Positions 52,908-64,000 of a stretch of 64,000 nucleotides of DNA are shown here, piece by piece. Location: positions 63,007,984-63,071,983 of the forward strand of contig NC_080046.1 in the NCBI RefSeq assembly GCF_012489685.1, written 5' to 3'. This stretch comes from Lotus japonicus (Eukaryota > Streptophyta > Magnoliopsida > Fabales > Fabaceae). Made by a program: the position numbers and the translations under genes. How positions within the stretch are numbered: the first letter of the stretch is position 1; every line of letters begins with the position of its first letter. The notes under the pieces were generated by a model. The model was not told the DNA's origin. It searched no databases and saw only the letters and a program-made list of their open reading frames with translations.

Positions 52908-54800
52908 TTACCAGTAATCTTTACAGGAACATTTACCACCTCTAAAATGGTGAAACCGACTTCGATCCCTGATAACAATCTCTCTATCATAAACTTTTGA
53001 TATGAGTTTGATAGCCATATGACAATCTGCACAAACTCTTAAATTCTTCATGACTCTGATTGGGGTCCCTGGTGCTGTATTTAAGAGCATGAAAGCTATT
53101 GCAACTTTTTCACTGTGATAAGACAAAGCTTGTTCTTTCTCCTCTTCCTCTATGTCCGCAAGCACATTTTCTGTACGAGGCACATAGCCTTCTAACTTCA
53201 ACAATTCTGTAATCTTCTCTAGCAGTGCATATACATCCTGACTTTGAGGATGAGATCTATCACCCATGGTAAATTCATAAACACGGTTGCCCAACTCAAC
53301 AAGACTATAGCCAGGGGTTTTCTTAACGCCATCCTGCAGCATCGACTTCCTAATTGTTTGTACATCTGTCCAACGCCGCTCCGAGGCATAAAGATTAGAG
53401 AGAAGAACATAATCCCCACTATGTTTAGGTTCTAGCTTCAGTAGGTGAGATCTTGCTATCTCTCCCAGACTCAAATGTCCATGTATTGTACATGCCCCTA
53501 ATAAGGTCCTCCAAATAACTGCATTTGGCTGCACTGGCATGTTCTGTATATATTCATATGCTTGTTTCACTAAACCTGCCCTACTCAAAAGATCCACCAT
53601 ACAACCATAATGTTCTATCCTCGGCGCGATACCGTATTCCTCTTTCATCCTTCTAAAGTAATCGAAACCTTCATCCAACATCCCACAGTGGCTGCAAGCA
53701 TACAAGACACCAACAAAAGTGATCTCACCAGGCGCTAGCTTCTGTTCTTCCATCTCTTTGAAAAGCTCAAGTGCTTCCTCACCAAACCCATTAACAGCCA
53801 AGCCAACAATCAAAGTAGTCCAAGAAACCACGTTCCTCTCTTCCATCTCGCCAAATACTTGCTGAGCCTCCCTGATGCTCCCACATTTCGCATAAAGGTC
53901 CAACAGTGCATTAACAACATGCAAATTCTCTCTCAAGCCAGCCTTCAGCAAATACACATGGACCCGTCGTCCTAATTCCAAAGCTCCAAGCTCAGCACAC
54001 GCAGATAACAAGCTAACCACAGTGAACCCATCCGGCTCCACACCGTTGGCACTCATTTCCCTGAAAAGGGTCAAAGCTTCATTAGGCCTGCCATTGAGAG
54101 CAAACCCATTAATAACCGAATTCCAAGCCACGAGATCTCGGTCGGTCATTGACTCAAACACCTTGTGTGCACTTTCAGTGTCACCACAAGCAGCATAGAT
54201 ATGAAGCAAACTGTTACGAACAAACACCAAAGACTCAAACCCATTTTTGATCGTCACAGAATGCAACGCTTCACCTTCTCTAACATTCAATGACTTGGAA
54301 ACAGCCTTGAGAAGAAAAGGGTAAGTGTGAGTGTCAGGTTCAACACAAGACATTGTCATTTGGCGGTAGAAATGAAGTGCAGGTTTCGGGTCTTGGCTTT
54401 CAGCATAGCCTCTGATCATGGTGTTCCAGGTGAACACATTGGGGTTACGTATCATGGTGAAAACAAGGTGAGCATAGGACATGGGTGCAGAGAGGGAGAC
54501 GATTGTGAAGATAAGGTGCTTGCCCATGTCAGGGTTGTGGAGGGGGACACCATGCCTTATGGAAAATGCATGGATTTGCTTCAGTTTGTGTTTGGAAGAG
54601 GCGCAGTATTGCAAGAGAGAAATGCATTTTGTGAGAACGTGTGGTAATGGATTTTCTGGGGTGGTTGAAAAGAAGCTTGTGAATGTGAAGGAACAAAAAT
54701 GGTTTCTGGAGACATGTAACATGGGTGTGTGAATGTGCAACAATGAGGATAGCTTTGAGGACAAGTTCATTTGCCTCAGGTGACAATTTTGTTGTAGCAC
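52908..54800 (-). CDS. PLS-DYW pentatricopeptide repeat protein (At4g21065-type)
   Basis: Intronless gene of 630 residues, typical for plant PPR genes. A hydrophobic/Ser-rich N-terminus suggests organelle targeting. P-, L- and S-type PPR motifs follow (for example NVFTWNTMIRGYAES, FVRNSLLHIYAACG, LVAWNSVINGFALNG, VVSWTTLIVGLAVNG), then E/E+ motifs and a complete DYW domain. The DYW part carries the deaminase-like zinc signature HSEK and CADCH and ends HHFRGGKCSCKDYW. Proteins of this class usually perform C-to-U editing of specific mitochondrial or plastid transcripts; the target site cannot be told from sequence by eye. A second in-frame Met at residue 11 is an alternative start. No frameshift or missing motif noted. 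Confidence 0.93.
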   Translation of the reverse strand: MLQQNCHLRQMNLSSKLSSLLHIHTPMLHVSRNHFCSFTFTSFFSTTPENPLPHVLTKCISLLQYCASSKHKLKQIHAFSIRHGVPLHNPDMGKHLIFTIVSLSAPMSYAHLVFTMIRNPNVFTWNTMIRGYAESQDPKPALHFYRQMTMSCVEPDTHTYPFLLKAVSKSLNVREGEALHSVTIKNGFESLVFVRNSLLHIYAACGDTESAHKVFESMTDRDLVAWNSVINGFALNGRPNEALTLFREMSANGVEPDGFTVVSLLSACAELGALELGRRVHVYLLKAGLRENLHVVNALLDLYAKCGSIREAQQVFGEMEERNVVSWTTLIVGLAVNGFGEEALELFKEMEEQKLAPGEITFVGVLYACSHCGMLDEGFDYFRRMKEEYGIAPRIEHYGCMVDLLSRAGLVKQAYEYIQNMPVQPNAVIWRTLLGACTIHGHLSLGEIARSHLLKLEPKHSGDYVLLSNLYASERRWTDVQTIRKSMLQDGVKKTPGYSLVELGNRVYEFTMGDRSHPQSQDVYALLEKITELLKLEGYVPRTENVLADIEEEEKEQALSYHSEKVAIAFMLLNTAPGTPIRVMKNLRVCADCHMAIKLISKVYDREIVIRDRSRFHHFRGGKCSCKDYW

Positions 54801-55090
54801 AATTCAAAGATTTGGATGCAAATAGAGACTCATCTTATATATGGTACCCAAGACATGGTTATGTTATTGTAAGAAAGCTACACTTGCTGCTATGCTAATG
54901 TTTAATGGTTGATCATCACTAGTTTATGTTCATTGCTACTACTGTACTATAATCAAACCATGAAACACCTGAAATGCTAGCACTTGAGCTGCTCCAATCC
55001 ATTTTATACTAATATGATCCATTGAAGAGGGAGCCGCCTTACAAGTTATCCTTCACTAGAGTCAATACTACTTTTTTTTAGACTAGGGTA

Positions 55091-55216
55091 TCTCCAGTGA
55101 AATCCTCTCAAGTTTTCTCCAGTGGACATTTGTGGCGGTTTTGGACCGCCACAAAATGTTTCCAGCCGCCACAAATGTCCACTGGAGAAAAATTGAGAAA
55201 AATTCACTGAAGAGGA
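55091..55216. repeat. Small fold-back (MITE-like) element with GGCGGT core
   Basis: A perfect 24-bp inverted repeat (55115-55138 and 55166-55189; TTCTCCAGTGGACATTTG... and its inverse) surrounds a 27-bp spacer that itself contains GGACCGCCACAAAA. Outer arms continue imperfectly (TCTCCAGTGAAATCCTCT against AATTCACTGAAGAGGAT). RNA from it would form a strong hairpin. Confidence 0.75.
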
Positions 55217-55926
55217 TCCGGACCCATAATGTTCGATCTCATGATTAATGGATGAGGTGAGCAACCATCACGTCATACTTCATCTTGAATCAAGGCTACT
55301 TAGGGGGTATATATTACCATTATAAATTGTAAACATTATATATTTAACATAGTGTTCATGGTGAAAGTTGTTCAACTATCTTTTGAAATTTCATAAAAGG
55401 AAAATAGAAATAAAGACTAAAGAAAATATATAAGTTCTTTTTATTTCCTTGAAAATTATTTTCATTTTTAACAAAGAACAAAAATTCTAATGTTTTTTTA
55501 CAAGTTTAATAAAAATCAAAATATTAGAATATTGATATTTCAAATATTATTAAAACTATTTTATATTTTATATCTAACCTTTTTTTTGTGGGGGGGTGGG
55601 GGAGGCTAAAAAAACATTTATTGAGCTATAACTGATTTGAGGAAAGAAGCTCTCGCAAAATCAAAGAAAAATATATTTCTACATCTAGCAGGAGATACTC
55701 CAAAAGATGAATGACAAGCTGGAGATCACGGGCCATGTTGGCCAAGCAATCCAAGTTTTATGTATCCAAGAATTCTAAGATAATTCTTATATAAATTTTG
55801 AAGATTTAAACTCAATAACATCTATGTGTTTGATATACCAATTCCATGGATTTGGATTTCCAATGATTGAGAAAATCTCACATTCACACAATTAAGTGTT
55901 TTAGCCATAATCTTATGAGTAACTTG

Positions 55927-55947
55927 TAATAATAATAATAATAATAA
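55927..55947. repeat. (AAT)n microsatellite
   Basis: Seven or so uninterrupted AAT/TAA units in intergenic DNA. Confidence 0.85.
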
Positions 55948-56403
55948 CTCAAAATGTGAATTATCAGATATTCATTGGATTGGAAGGCTCATAATGCTTG
56001 AATGCTTAATTGCAGAATTCATTTCTCTAGCCATAGGAAATCCAAATCCCAATTCGATCTTGTTCAATATGATCAAAACTTTTACTCATTTTTGTAGCTC
56101 AAGACACTTCATTCATACAATAAACTTGATGTAAACATGAAACATTTTAAAATTTATTGAAAAAGATCATATTGTGTTTTTAAATCTAGATGCTTTCACT
56201 AAATTAGAATAACATTGATAAATTCATCATCAGATAATTATGAAATTAACATTTCTGATATCTATTTTATTTGCAATTCTGAAAACGTAGAAGAATTCTG
56301 CACACAAAAAATGTGCTTATCTAATATACATCAAACCAAGACGTGAAAGATCTTGGAATAGAGAGGGAGGAAAAATGATAGAATGAGGGAAAATTAGGCA
56401 AAC

Positions 56404-58106
56404 TCAATCGAATAATTCCCACTTGGTTGAGGATGGAGGGTGATAAAAGGTCTCCAACTTGGTTGTAACAACCGCAGGCTTTGTTCTTGCATTAGAAACC
56501 TTGAGTAGATCCAGAGTTTCAACACATTTCTGCACCCTCTTTCCCTGAAAAATCAACCATTAAATGTAACAAGCAATTTGTTTTCTCTTGCATTTTATTC
56601 TTGAATTCATAAGTACCTCGCAACCAGATGAGATTCTACTGGAAATACCTGCAAAGTTTTCTGCTCAGAGGCATCCCCCTCTGCAGAAATGCTCTCTAAT
56701 TTGATAGCTTGTCTCATAAGCATTTCAATTAGTGTGGTGATCTGAACTTCTGGTACTTTGATTCCATTGGAAATAGACTTTTCAATTGCAGAGACCTGTT
56801 AAAAAAATGAGTTATATAGGTCATACTCACAAATTGGTGGGGCTTATGGATTTCAATGGCATGAAATGATGGATGCCAAAGTGCTCATGAAAATTAAACT
56901 CATAGTTAAAAACAAAGGCATTTAAGAGATGAAAATCAAACATGAACAATCTCATTACCAATGTGTTGTGTTAAGGAAACAACTTAGCGAAACGCTTATT
57001 TATAATGTAATTTGAGAAACCTATTGAAATATCCTAAGAGTAGGTTATGCATAACATAAACTCTTATTTATAAGCTAATCTTAATAGCTCATAAAATTAT
57101 GTTGAAAATAGCTTATAGATAGTCCACAAGCTATTTATATAAGTTCTTCCAATCACTCACATAAGCCCTTCTGCTATAAAATAAGCTCAAATAAACTCTT
57201 AAACACATGGAAAATAGAGAAAACATGCATTGCAATTGCATACCTGGTCTACAAGCTGATCAAGCTGGAGGGAGACATGGAGGATGGAGCGATTCGCACT
57301 CTGGATCTTGGCATCGTGACGCATCTCAATAAGCCGTCGCTCAATACTCGAAGGATCTTGTATCAACACCAACTTGGATCGATCTTTCACTCCGCACATA
57401 TCCAAGAACTCTCCATTCTCTCGCTCTTTTCCTCCGTACATCAGTTTCTGCTCATCCACCTTCAACCCTGTTTCCCCGCTCAATACCTTCTTCACCTCCC
57501 CTGTCACACTTTCACACTTTTCATTCCAATTCCACTCAAACAAGGGCAAAACAGTCATTCAAACAATAAGATTCAAATAATCTCCAAAACACCAACCACA
57601 CGAACCAATCTTCAATCTATCTACAATTTCATATAACATATAGAGTGATTTAACTCAAATTTTATCTAGGGTCACTTAGACGACCGCTAACATTATATTA
57701 AATTGTAGTCAAGTTACAAGTTCTATTAGAACTTTTAGATTCTGTTACAAGGACATGTGAGTTAGTTAGAATGAGTCAGTTAATTATTCATCCATCACAC
57801 TCATTATATCATGTATAAATTTAATTCAATTGTAACGAGTCATGCATAATTTGAAGATAACTCACCGAAAGTGGCCATGGAAGTGACATAGATCTCATAG
57901 CGGAGAGCACCATAAGCAATTCGAAGGCGCAAATTGGGCACCGGAGCGTCCGGTTTCGCGCTCCTTTTCTGCACCAGCATTCCTCCGGGTCTCATTTCCC
58001 ACTCAAAGTCTTCTTCTCCTCTCGCGGTGGTTGACGACGAAGACGTCGTTGGTGTTGCATCTCTTGCTCTCATTCTGCCATACAAGTTCAGTTTCTTCTT
58101 AATCAT
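56404..58106 (-). CDS. BAG-family molecular chaperone regulator (BAG1-4 type)
   Basis: Four exons (58106-57866, 57500-57244, 56795-56649, 56544-56404) encode 261 residues. An N-terminal EWEMRPGGMLVQKR block, conserved in plant BAG1-4, precedes a ubiquitin-like domain (about 57-130; LRLRIAYGALRYEIYV..GEVKKVL..LMYGGKERE). A BAG domain follows (about 133-240; IERRLIEMRHDAKIQSANRSI..LDQLVDQVSAIEKSI..MLMRQAIKLESI..VQKCVETLDLLK). BAG proteins bind the ATPase domain of Hsp70 and act as nucleotide-exchange co-chaperones in stress and cell-death control. Length is near that of Arabidopsis BAG4 (about 270) as I recall. The ATG at 58106 is the first in frame; an internal Met at residue 12 is a possible alternative. 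All introns are GT-AG. Confidence 0.92.
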
Positions 58107-58248
58107 TTTGAACTGAATTTTCCCGGGAAAGAAGACACAATCACCACATTCAGTGGAGGCTGTGTTTTCTCGGGAAAATATCTAAGGCATAGCCATTTTC
58201 TGCCGACACAAAGGAAAATATTGTAATGTTTCAGCTCAGGTTGTAGTG

Positions 58249-58339
58249 TTTTATATTTTCAAGTACGGGAAGGGAGAGAGGGAAATTATAGGGTACTCAT
58301 GGAGGGACAATGTTTGACCAATCAAAGAGGCGCCACGTG
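58249..58339 (-). promoter_or_regulatory. Putative promoter elements of the BAG gene
   Basis: On the minus strand ATATAAAAC (58249-58257) lies about 145 bp before the ATG and could be a TATA box. A G-box, CACGTG (58334-58339, within GCCACGTGT), lies about 80 bp further upstream. The G-box context resembles an ABA-response element; involvement is inferred. Confidence 0.4.
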
Positions 58340-59575
58340 TACATGCCAGTTAGGTTGTGTTGTGTTGTGTTGTGTGGAGTGACAGCTAAGGTTGCCGACA
58401 GTTGAAGGAACCATCCATGTTGCTTTTTGTTTGGTTAGTGTTAAGATGGACATGTGGGTGGAAGCTATTGGAGGAGAGTTTTGAGTTTGTATGATTTGGG
58501 TTTTGAGGTTCATTAATTTCGTTTTTTGTGGTTGGTTTCATGTTCTTTTTCATTGGTAGGAGGTGACATTAGCCTAACCTGGCTGCCAAGTTATGTGGGC
58601 TATGAAAATGATGTCGTATTGAGGTGAAGTTAGCCATTGATTGGACTTTGAAGTCAACCCATCATAAACTGCGTTGGACTTGTATGGCTCATGGCTTTTG
58701 GATTTTTGGTTGGATAGATGGTTTGCTTCGCTTGCAAAAAGATTAACGTAATGCTATTTGTTTAGATGGAAAAGGTTTAACAACTTGCAGTTAATTTTGC
58801 TTAAGACTGGGGATTAAATAAAAAAGCTAGTATGATTGAGGAAACTGATTGATACTTTGACTAAATCATTTGCCAAACGGATTGTAGTTGTCATTCATAA
58901 GGACAGCTCTATGAATGTTATTGGCTCATCCTCATTGTAGCTAAATCCCTTTAGAGTAGCGACTTTAGGATTTCAACACAATAATAACAACGAAAATTTT
59001 ACCTGAAGTTTGCTTTGACTCTGGCCAATCACTACTATAGAGTAATTTTGAGATAGTAATGATCATTTGGAAACATCATTGATAAAATTAAAAGGGGAAA
59101 AAGACACTCTGAAATAATTATATATGCCAGAGCCCTTAAAACCTTCCATTTAATTTTGCCTATTCCATGTTGGAAGTAAAAATTGTGTCTAAACACAACA
59201 TTTTTAAAGTATTTCTTTTATTTATACACACAACACAAGCATACTTCTATCTTGAAAAAAGAATTTGTGCTTTTGAAGAATTTCAATGATTCCCCCCCCC
59301 CCCCCCCCAAAGCTCATCCAAACTTAGGTAAAGTATATCAAAGAAATTGTCAAGAAGAAGCAAATCCAAAAGATAACTTACCCGCCAATGCAAGTAAATT
59401 CAACATAAATGCTACAGATTAATATCCTTCATCACAAATTTCTGACAGCAAAATTGAACCTTTTCCTTCCATTCCATCTATACCTCCTCTTGATAACAAT
59501 CTATGTGTCTCACAAGCATATTGTTTAATCCAGAAAATAATCATCCAAATTCAAAACCTCAGTCAATGCACCATT
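58340..59575. other. Intergenic region, no gene found
   Basis: Includes a 17-base C run (59292-59308) and AT-rich spacer. The part nearest 59575 is the likely 3' UTR of NDC1. Short frames here show no domain. Confidence 0.5.
59292..59308. repeat. Poly-C run of 17 bases
   Basis: Uninterrupted cytosines, rare in this AT-rich DNA. The exact length may be unreliable because homopolymers are error-prone in sequencing. Confidence 0.8.
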
Positions 59576-62500
59576 TCAGGTAGCTCTAAAATCAAGGAAA
59601 AGACGTAATTTCTGTATAAGCATCTCATGAGTACCAAAAAGCGGTTTCCCACTAGTGATCCAATCCTTCTCCAGAAGACTTGCTTTAGAACCAGCCAACA
59701 TCTCATCATGGAAAGCAGAGACAATTTGGTAGATTGAAGTCCTGAGAACATCAGCGATAGCGTATGCTTTTGGATTTACTGGGCCAGTTCTTCTTTTGAC
59801 AGCAGGAACATCTACTCTTCCACTGTTTGCGGTTGCCCATTTGATTCCGGCAGGTCCCAACAACTGATTTGGAGATTGCAGGTTTGTTTTCTTTCCCATG
59901 AAATTTTCGACAGCAAGTAGGCAGGATATCAGTGTCGAAACCACTGCAGCATTACTCCCAGAAAGCTGAGCAACCCCAAACTTATCCTCTTTACGTGAGC
60001 AGGCAGTCAGTGAGGCAACAATCCTTGAACAACATGCATGTAGCTGCATACAAGCAAACAAATGTTTTTAATGTACAAATTCATAATTCTGGAGACTGTT
60101 GATCAGATAAAAGGCAACAAACAAGTGATTTTTTTGTTAACATTGGTCCTAAATTGCAATTTATAGGGTGGCGATTCATGTCGATGAACCGTGTGCATAT
60201 TTATGCAGCCTAAACAAAGTCATGGATAGGTCTTTCCCTCTAAATGAAGTCATTAAGATATTGCATTAGATATTGCCTAATGCAATATCTAAACAGAAAA
60301 ATTATACCCGTTTTCTCAGTAAAAGATGTGAGTTTTTGCATGTGTAAGAAGTTCAAATTATTCCTCATATTTTACATTTATTACGGGTTCGACGCAGAAA
60401 GTTCTACATATTGTGATATTATGATTATCGTTGCGCTGGGATTGTTGGGAGGAACTCACGTGTACTTCATCAAATTATCCATTTTCATGGGTAAAATTGT
60501 ATAGTAATCAAGGTTTTAAAGGGTTTAAGTCTAGAGTGGCATATACTTCTCCATATACTCCTTGCAGATTTCCCTATTCTAGCTCCACAACTTCAAAAAT
60601 AAGTTTCAATAGTAGCTGATAAAAACTGAAGATCAAACTATGAGGCCTGAAAGGCACTGATACAATAGTAATGATAAGCCTTAAAATTTTCGCTAGTGAA
60701 GTTTAAAATTCAGTGCCACACAAATTTTTAAACCTTTCCAGTTATTAAAAGTAAAGTAAAACATGTACCTGGAAGTTGTACAGTTCTTCTCCATTCTTCA
60801 AATCTAGCCGTGCATCTGTTGGGGACAATAATTGATTCGATAGTTGTGCAGGTTTGTCAGGAGAATTTCCTAATCCTTCACCTAATCTGGAGGCAAGGTG
60901 CTCTAGAGGCCTCAAGCACACAGCAATTACTCTTTTGTATGTCTCACCAGTTTCTTCAAAAAATGCTGCACGCCGCCAAGTATCAACATTGTTCTCGCAA
61001 ACCATGCAGAGATCAAGATATGCAAGATACCGAAGAAGAGATGTTGGATTACTCTCCTCCAAAGCTGAAAGGAGATGCTCACTTGGATTTGTTTCTGCTG
61101 CTGCAGATCCTTTTGGAGGAGCAAATATGGATCTCTTAGTATGTAAAACCTATGTACCATATTTAACAAAGAGACTTCAGATTGTTGGTAACTGTACGGG
61201 ATTTTACATCATGCAAAACAAATATGGAGAATTACAAACAGTTGTCAATGTTTCTAGTAAATAGTATGTGTAACATATATACAGGGGTCGCTAACCAATA
61301 TGTTTAGTTTAGATAATAGAGTAACTCAATTGTTTTAAGAGGTATTTCTAAGTAAGCGTAGCAGGTAAATGGGTTGGATTGTTGAATTGTACATCTTTCA
61401 GTCATTCTTGCATTGGACAGTGAGTAGACACAACTAACACTAACATTTAGATTATCAGTTCAAGGGACACACCACATACAACCAAATTCTTAGAAACATG
61501 TGAATGATCCCAAAGTTCACATCTGCAGAGCATGGAAGACAAATGTGCAAATGCAGGAATTAGGTTCTTCTAGGCCTACTATACACGCGTGGATTAACTG
61601 AGGGATCATCAGCTTGATTAATCGAAACCATATACCAGTCAAACTAAAGCATCACAAGATTACCAACACCATTATATTTTGAACTTAGCAGTCCATTACA
61701 AGAATTACTAAAACTAAATCACTATTGTGAGGAATGACAACTATCAGCTACAAGAGAGCAGTATATACTAAACAACGATGAAGTTGTCACCAACTTGCAA
61801 CAGTTAATAATCAACTCAAGTGAAAAAATGAACAAGTGAATCAGAGAAGTATACCAACCCTGTGCAAATGATGAGTCACTTCCCAGCAAAGGAAGACAGC
61901 AAAACTCGCAAAAGAAAACACAATCTGCTCAACGAAGAAAGCTCTAGTAGCAACACTGCACTTAAACGGATGTGGCAGAATCTCCAACAAAACAGCCGAG
62001 AAGAAGAAAGCAACAGTGGAGAGCTTCAAAGCTCGCTTAGCGGCTGCAGGAATTCCCATCTTGAAGCTGAAAAACGGAGGACGCTGCTCACAAAAATCGT
62101 AGCAAACAAACAGTCAGTGCCAATGAGAATCAAAGAGAGTAACGCATTTCAAAAGGGTATAATATTCAGTATTCACCTGAATGATCGGAAACTCCAAAAC
62201 CCATCTCCGCTTGAAAATGTAATGCAGCCCGAAAAGCGAACCGACGAGGAAACCTCTAAGCCCCACTCTCCCAACAGAGCTAACCCCGCAGAGGGATACC
62301 GCGGCGGAGAAGCCGGATGCGGCGGAGGCGGCAACGAAGAGGGAGAAGTTGAAGTAGAGGTTGAGTCGGCGGCGGAAGTCGGTGGAGGGGAGGAGGGGGT
62401 AAGGGGAAGCGATGAGGGAGAGTGTGATGGAGAAGAGGAGGAGGAAGGAGAGGAAGGGGAGGAAGGACCATAGTGGAGGGTTTGGGAGAGTGGAGAAGAA

Positions 62501-62599
62501 GAAGAGGAAGATGAGGAAGGAAGGAATGGATTGCCAGATCAAGAAGCTGAGAAAGCGATTCTTCAAGAGGACATGTGGTGGTGATGGTGTTGGAGACAT
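59576..62599 (-). CDS. NDC1: NDC1-type nuclear pore membrane protein
   Basis: Four exons (62599-62177, 62083-61859, 61149-60769, 60043-59576) give 498 residues. The N-terminal half has about six membrane segments ([79 protein letters not shown], then two in exon 2). A soluble C-terminal half follows, containing [13 protein letters not shown] and [15 protein letters not shown], which match plant NDC1 as I recall it. NDC1 anchors the nuclear pore complex in the nuclear envelope. Start: the ATG at 62599 ([16 protein letters not shown]) is used because the open frame upstream offers only a TTG. In exon 2 the acceptor GAGCAG|CGT restores [12 protein letters not shown]; a nearer CAG would shift the frame. 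Confidence 0.88.
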
Positions 62600-64000
62600 G
62601 GACAAAGGTTGCTTTCTCAATCTTGTTCAGACAAGATGATGCTGGAGTGGTGACAGTGGTGAGCAAGCATGTAGTGACTTCTCCCTTCTTCTAGGTTTTG
62701 TCAAGCAGAAATTGAGGGGTTTGGGTTTTCAATTTTCAAACCAGGGAAGCCTGGTGGGTAAAAAATTGACCATATTCTTAAAAATAATAGTAGGAACTAA
62801 TTCCTCTTTTTGAAAATTTTTATCAATACAATTGTTGAATAAATAATAATTCAATCTTCCCCATTTAACGCGAATATGCAAATGAGGTCCCTAAATTTTA
62901 GAAATCTCAATTTTGGTCCACGTTTATGCCGTTTGGGGTTAGGGGAAAACTCAGCAACGACCTCATGTCTTGTTTCCTCAACTCTTCGGTAGCGTTTGGT
63001 AGATAGGTGGAAAGGAAACGAAACAGAACATATGAGTTCCGTTATGTGTTTGTCATGCTTTTGTCACGCTACCGAAATTTCACTTGTTTTGCTAATCTTA
63101 TTACTAGTTTAGCATCCATTTTCTAGGGGAAGACCTACCAAGGAACTTGGCTATTATTGTATCGACTCTTTTTTCATTTTTGTGTTGGTTTTATTGCTAG
63201 TGTAGCGGTAATTTTCTATAATTTTTTTTATCACTAGGGGAAGACAAATTGAGGGACCTCGAATCTTATTTCCTCATTTCTTCCTTTCCGTTCATTTTAT
63301 GATTTTATTACTAGTTGAACATTACTTTCCATCATTTTTGCTGGTTATGGGAAGACCCACTAGGGAACAATGCTCTTATTTCCTCAACTCTTCTTAAATT
63401 TTTTTTTTTTGATTTTATTGTTAGTTTAGAATTTACATTACATGATTTTTCATGGTTATGTGAAGCCCCGTTTAGGCCCCAATTCTTAATTCATAGACTA
63501 ATCTCCTCCCCTCCCCCTTTTCAATGCAGCTTTCTTGTGGATTCATGAAAACTTTGTGACATGTAATAAGATTATGAAAAGTGAGAACATCACACACCAA
63601 AACTCATGTCTAATAAAAATAAACGCAAAAGAGGGTGGCAACGAAGAGCAATCAAAAGCACGAGGAAAGACACGCGAAACAAATGAACTGATAGAATGAA
63701 TCTGGTTTTTAAATTATTTAATCTAAACTTTAAATTATACCTAATTTTTATAATCTTATTAGTAATTATAGATAATTATTGGTATAAACTATTATCAAAT
63801 GAATTAATTTTTCATTCAAGTAATTATAAATTAATAATACCAAAAAAATCTCAAATAAGTTTAATTTAAGGATTGCACATTAAAGTTTTTTAACCCAGAT
63901 AATTTAATTAGGAACACCTTCATTGAGTCATTTATATATCATATACATTATTTCAATACTTTTTTGGTAAATTATTTTTTAATGATTATTGTTATCATAA
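62600..64000. other. NDC1 promoter side and degenerate repeat region
   Basis: 62600-62780 is the likely 5' UTR and promoter of NDC1. 62880-63480 holds diverged repeats (listed separately). The rest to the window edge is AT-rich with no recognised gene. Confidence 0.45.
62930..63480. repeat. Diverged tandem repeat with period near 110 bp
   Basis: The block TAGGGGAAGACC..ACNAGGGA followed by CTTATTTCCTCAACTCTTC and TTTTATTACTAGTTTAG recurs with its GGGGAAGAC anchor near 62940 (degenerate), 63126, 63237 and 63349, with a further decayed copy near 63460 (TGTGAAGCCCC). Similarity is moderate, indicating an old minisatellite-like array or decayed element. Confidence 0.65.

Larger units (their letters stand above)
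54801..56403. other. Intergenic region with a fold-back element
   Basis: PPR gene promoter side, then a small fold-back element (55091-55216), AT-rich DNA with a G-run near 55590, and the (AAT)n run at 55927-55947. No gene recognised. Confidence 0.5.

Noticed and set aside
53219..53435. Short frames on both strands within the PPR gene
   Set aside because: Shadows of the 630-residue PPR reading frame.
61862..62473. 203-codon plus-strand frame rich in Glu/Gly
   Set aside because: Antisense to NDC1 exons 1 and 2 and the intron between them; the NDC1 reading has splice sites, membrane helices and family motifs.

Overview
This 64 kb window is plant nuclear DNA. It has intron-rich genes with GT-AG junctions and plant-specific families (AGC-VIII kinase with a DFD motif, PLS-DYW PPR protein, DM13/DOMON/cytochrome b561 protein, plant BRCA1 with an extended PHD finger). 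The intergenic DNA is AT-rich and full of small DNA transposons. Gene content and the 'GGCTTAAATATG...GGTCCCT' MITE ends suggest a papilionoid legume; this is an inference, and I cannot name the species.

Layout. 1-9363 (+): the last 18 exons of an ABCC1/ABCC2-type vacuolar ABC transporter, whose 5' part lies off the left edge. 9364-20300: gene-free, with a PIF/Harbinger-like element (13809-15078) and a CACTA element (16337-19955) that carries one exon of an M14 zinc carboxypeptidase. 20488-22033 (+): PINOID kinase, with the CACTA element about 530 bp upstream and a long-TIR MITE about 140 bp downstream. 22726-34900: a transposon-rich desert with two nested Mutator-like elements (outer 25771-28766, inner 26425-28068, each with a perfect 9-bp target duplication), a Helitron 3' terminus at 28812, AT-rich internally duplicated DNA, and a TRIM-like retroelement (34583-34890).

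35678-62599 is a gene-rich block, almost all on the minus strand: DM13/DOMON/cyt b561 protein (At5g54830-type), SKIP19-like F-box/LRR protein, one plus-strand coiled-coil protein (44377-45565), BRCA1 (46466-51795, 14 exons), a DYW-class PPR protein (At4g21065-type), a BAG-family co-chaperone, and the nucleoporin NDC1. 62600-64000 holds degenerate tandem repeats.

The genes are unrelated housekeeping and developmental functions (vacuolar detoxification, auxin-transport polarity, ubiquitin ligases, DNA repair, organellar RNA editing, chaperone regulation, nuclear pore). There is no operon-like logic. I found no plainly new biological system. The most notable signals are transposon capture and nesting around PINOID, and a tandem exon duplication inside BRCA1.
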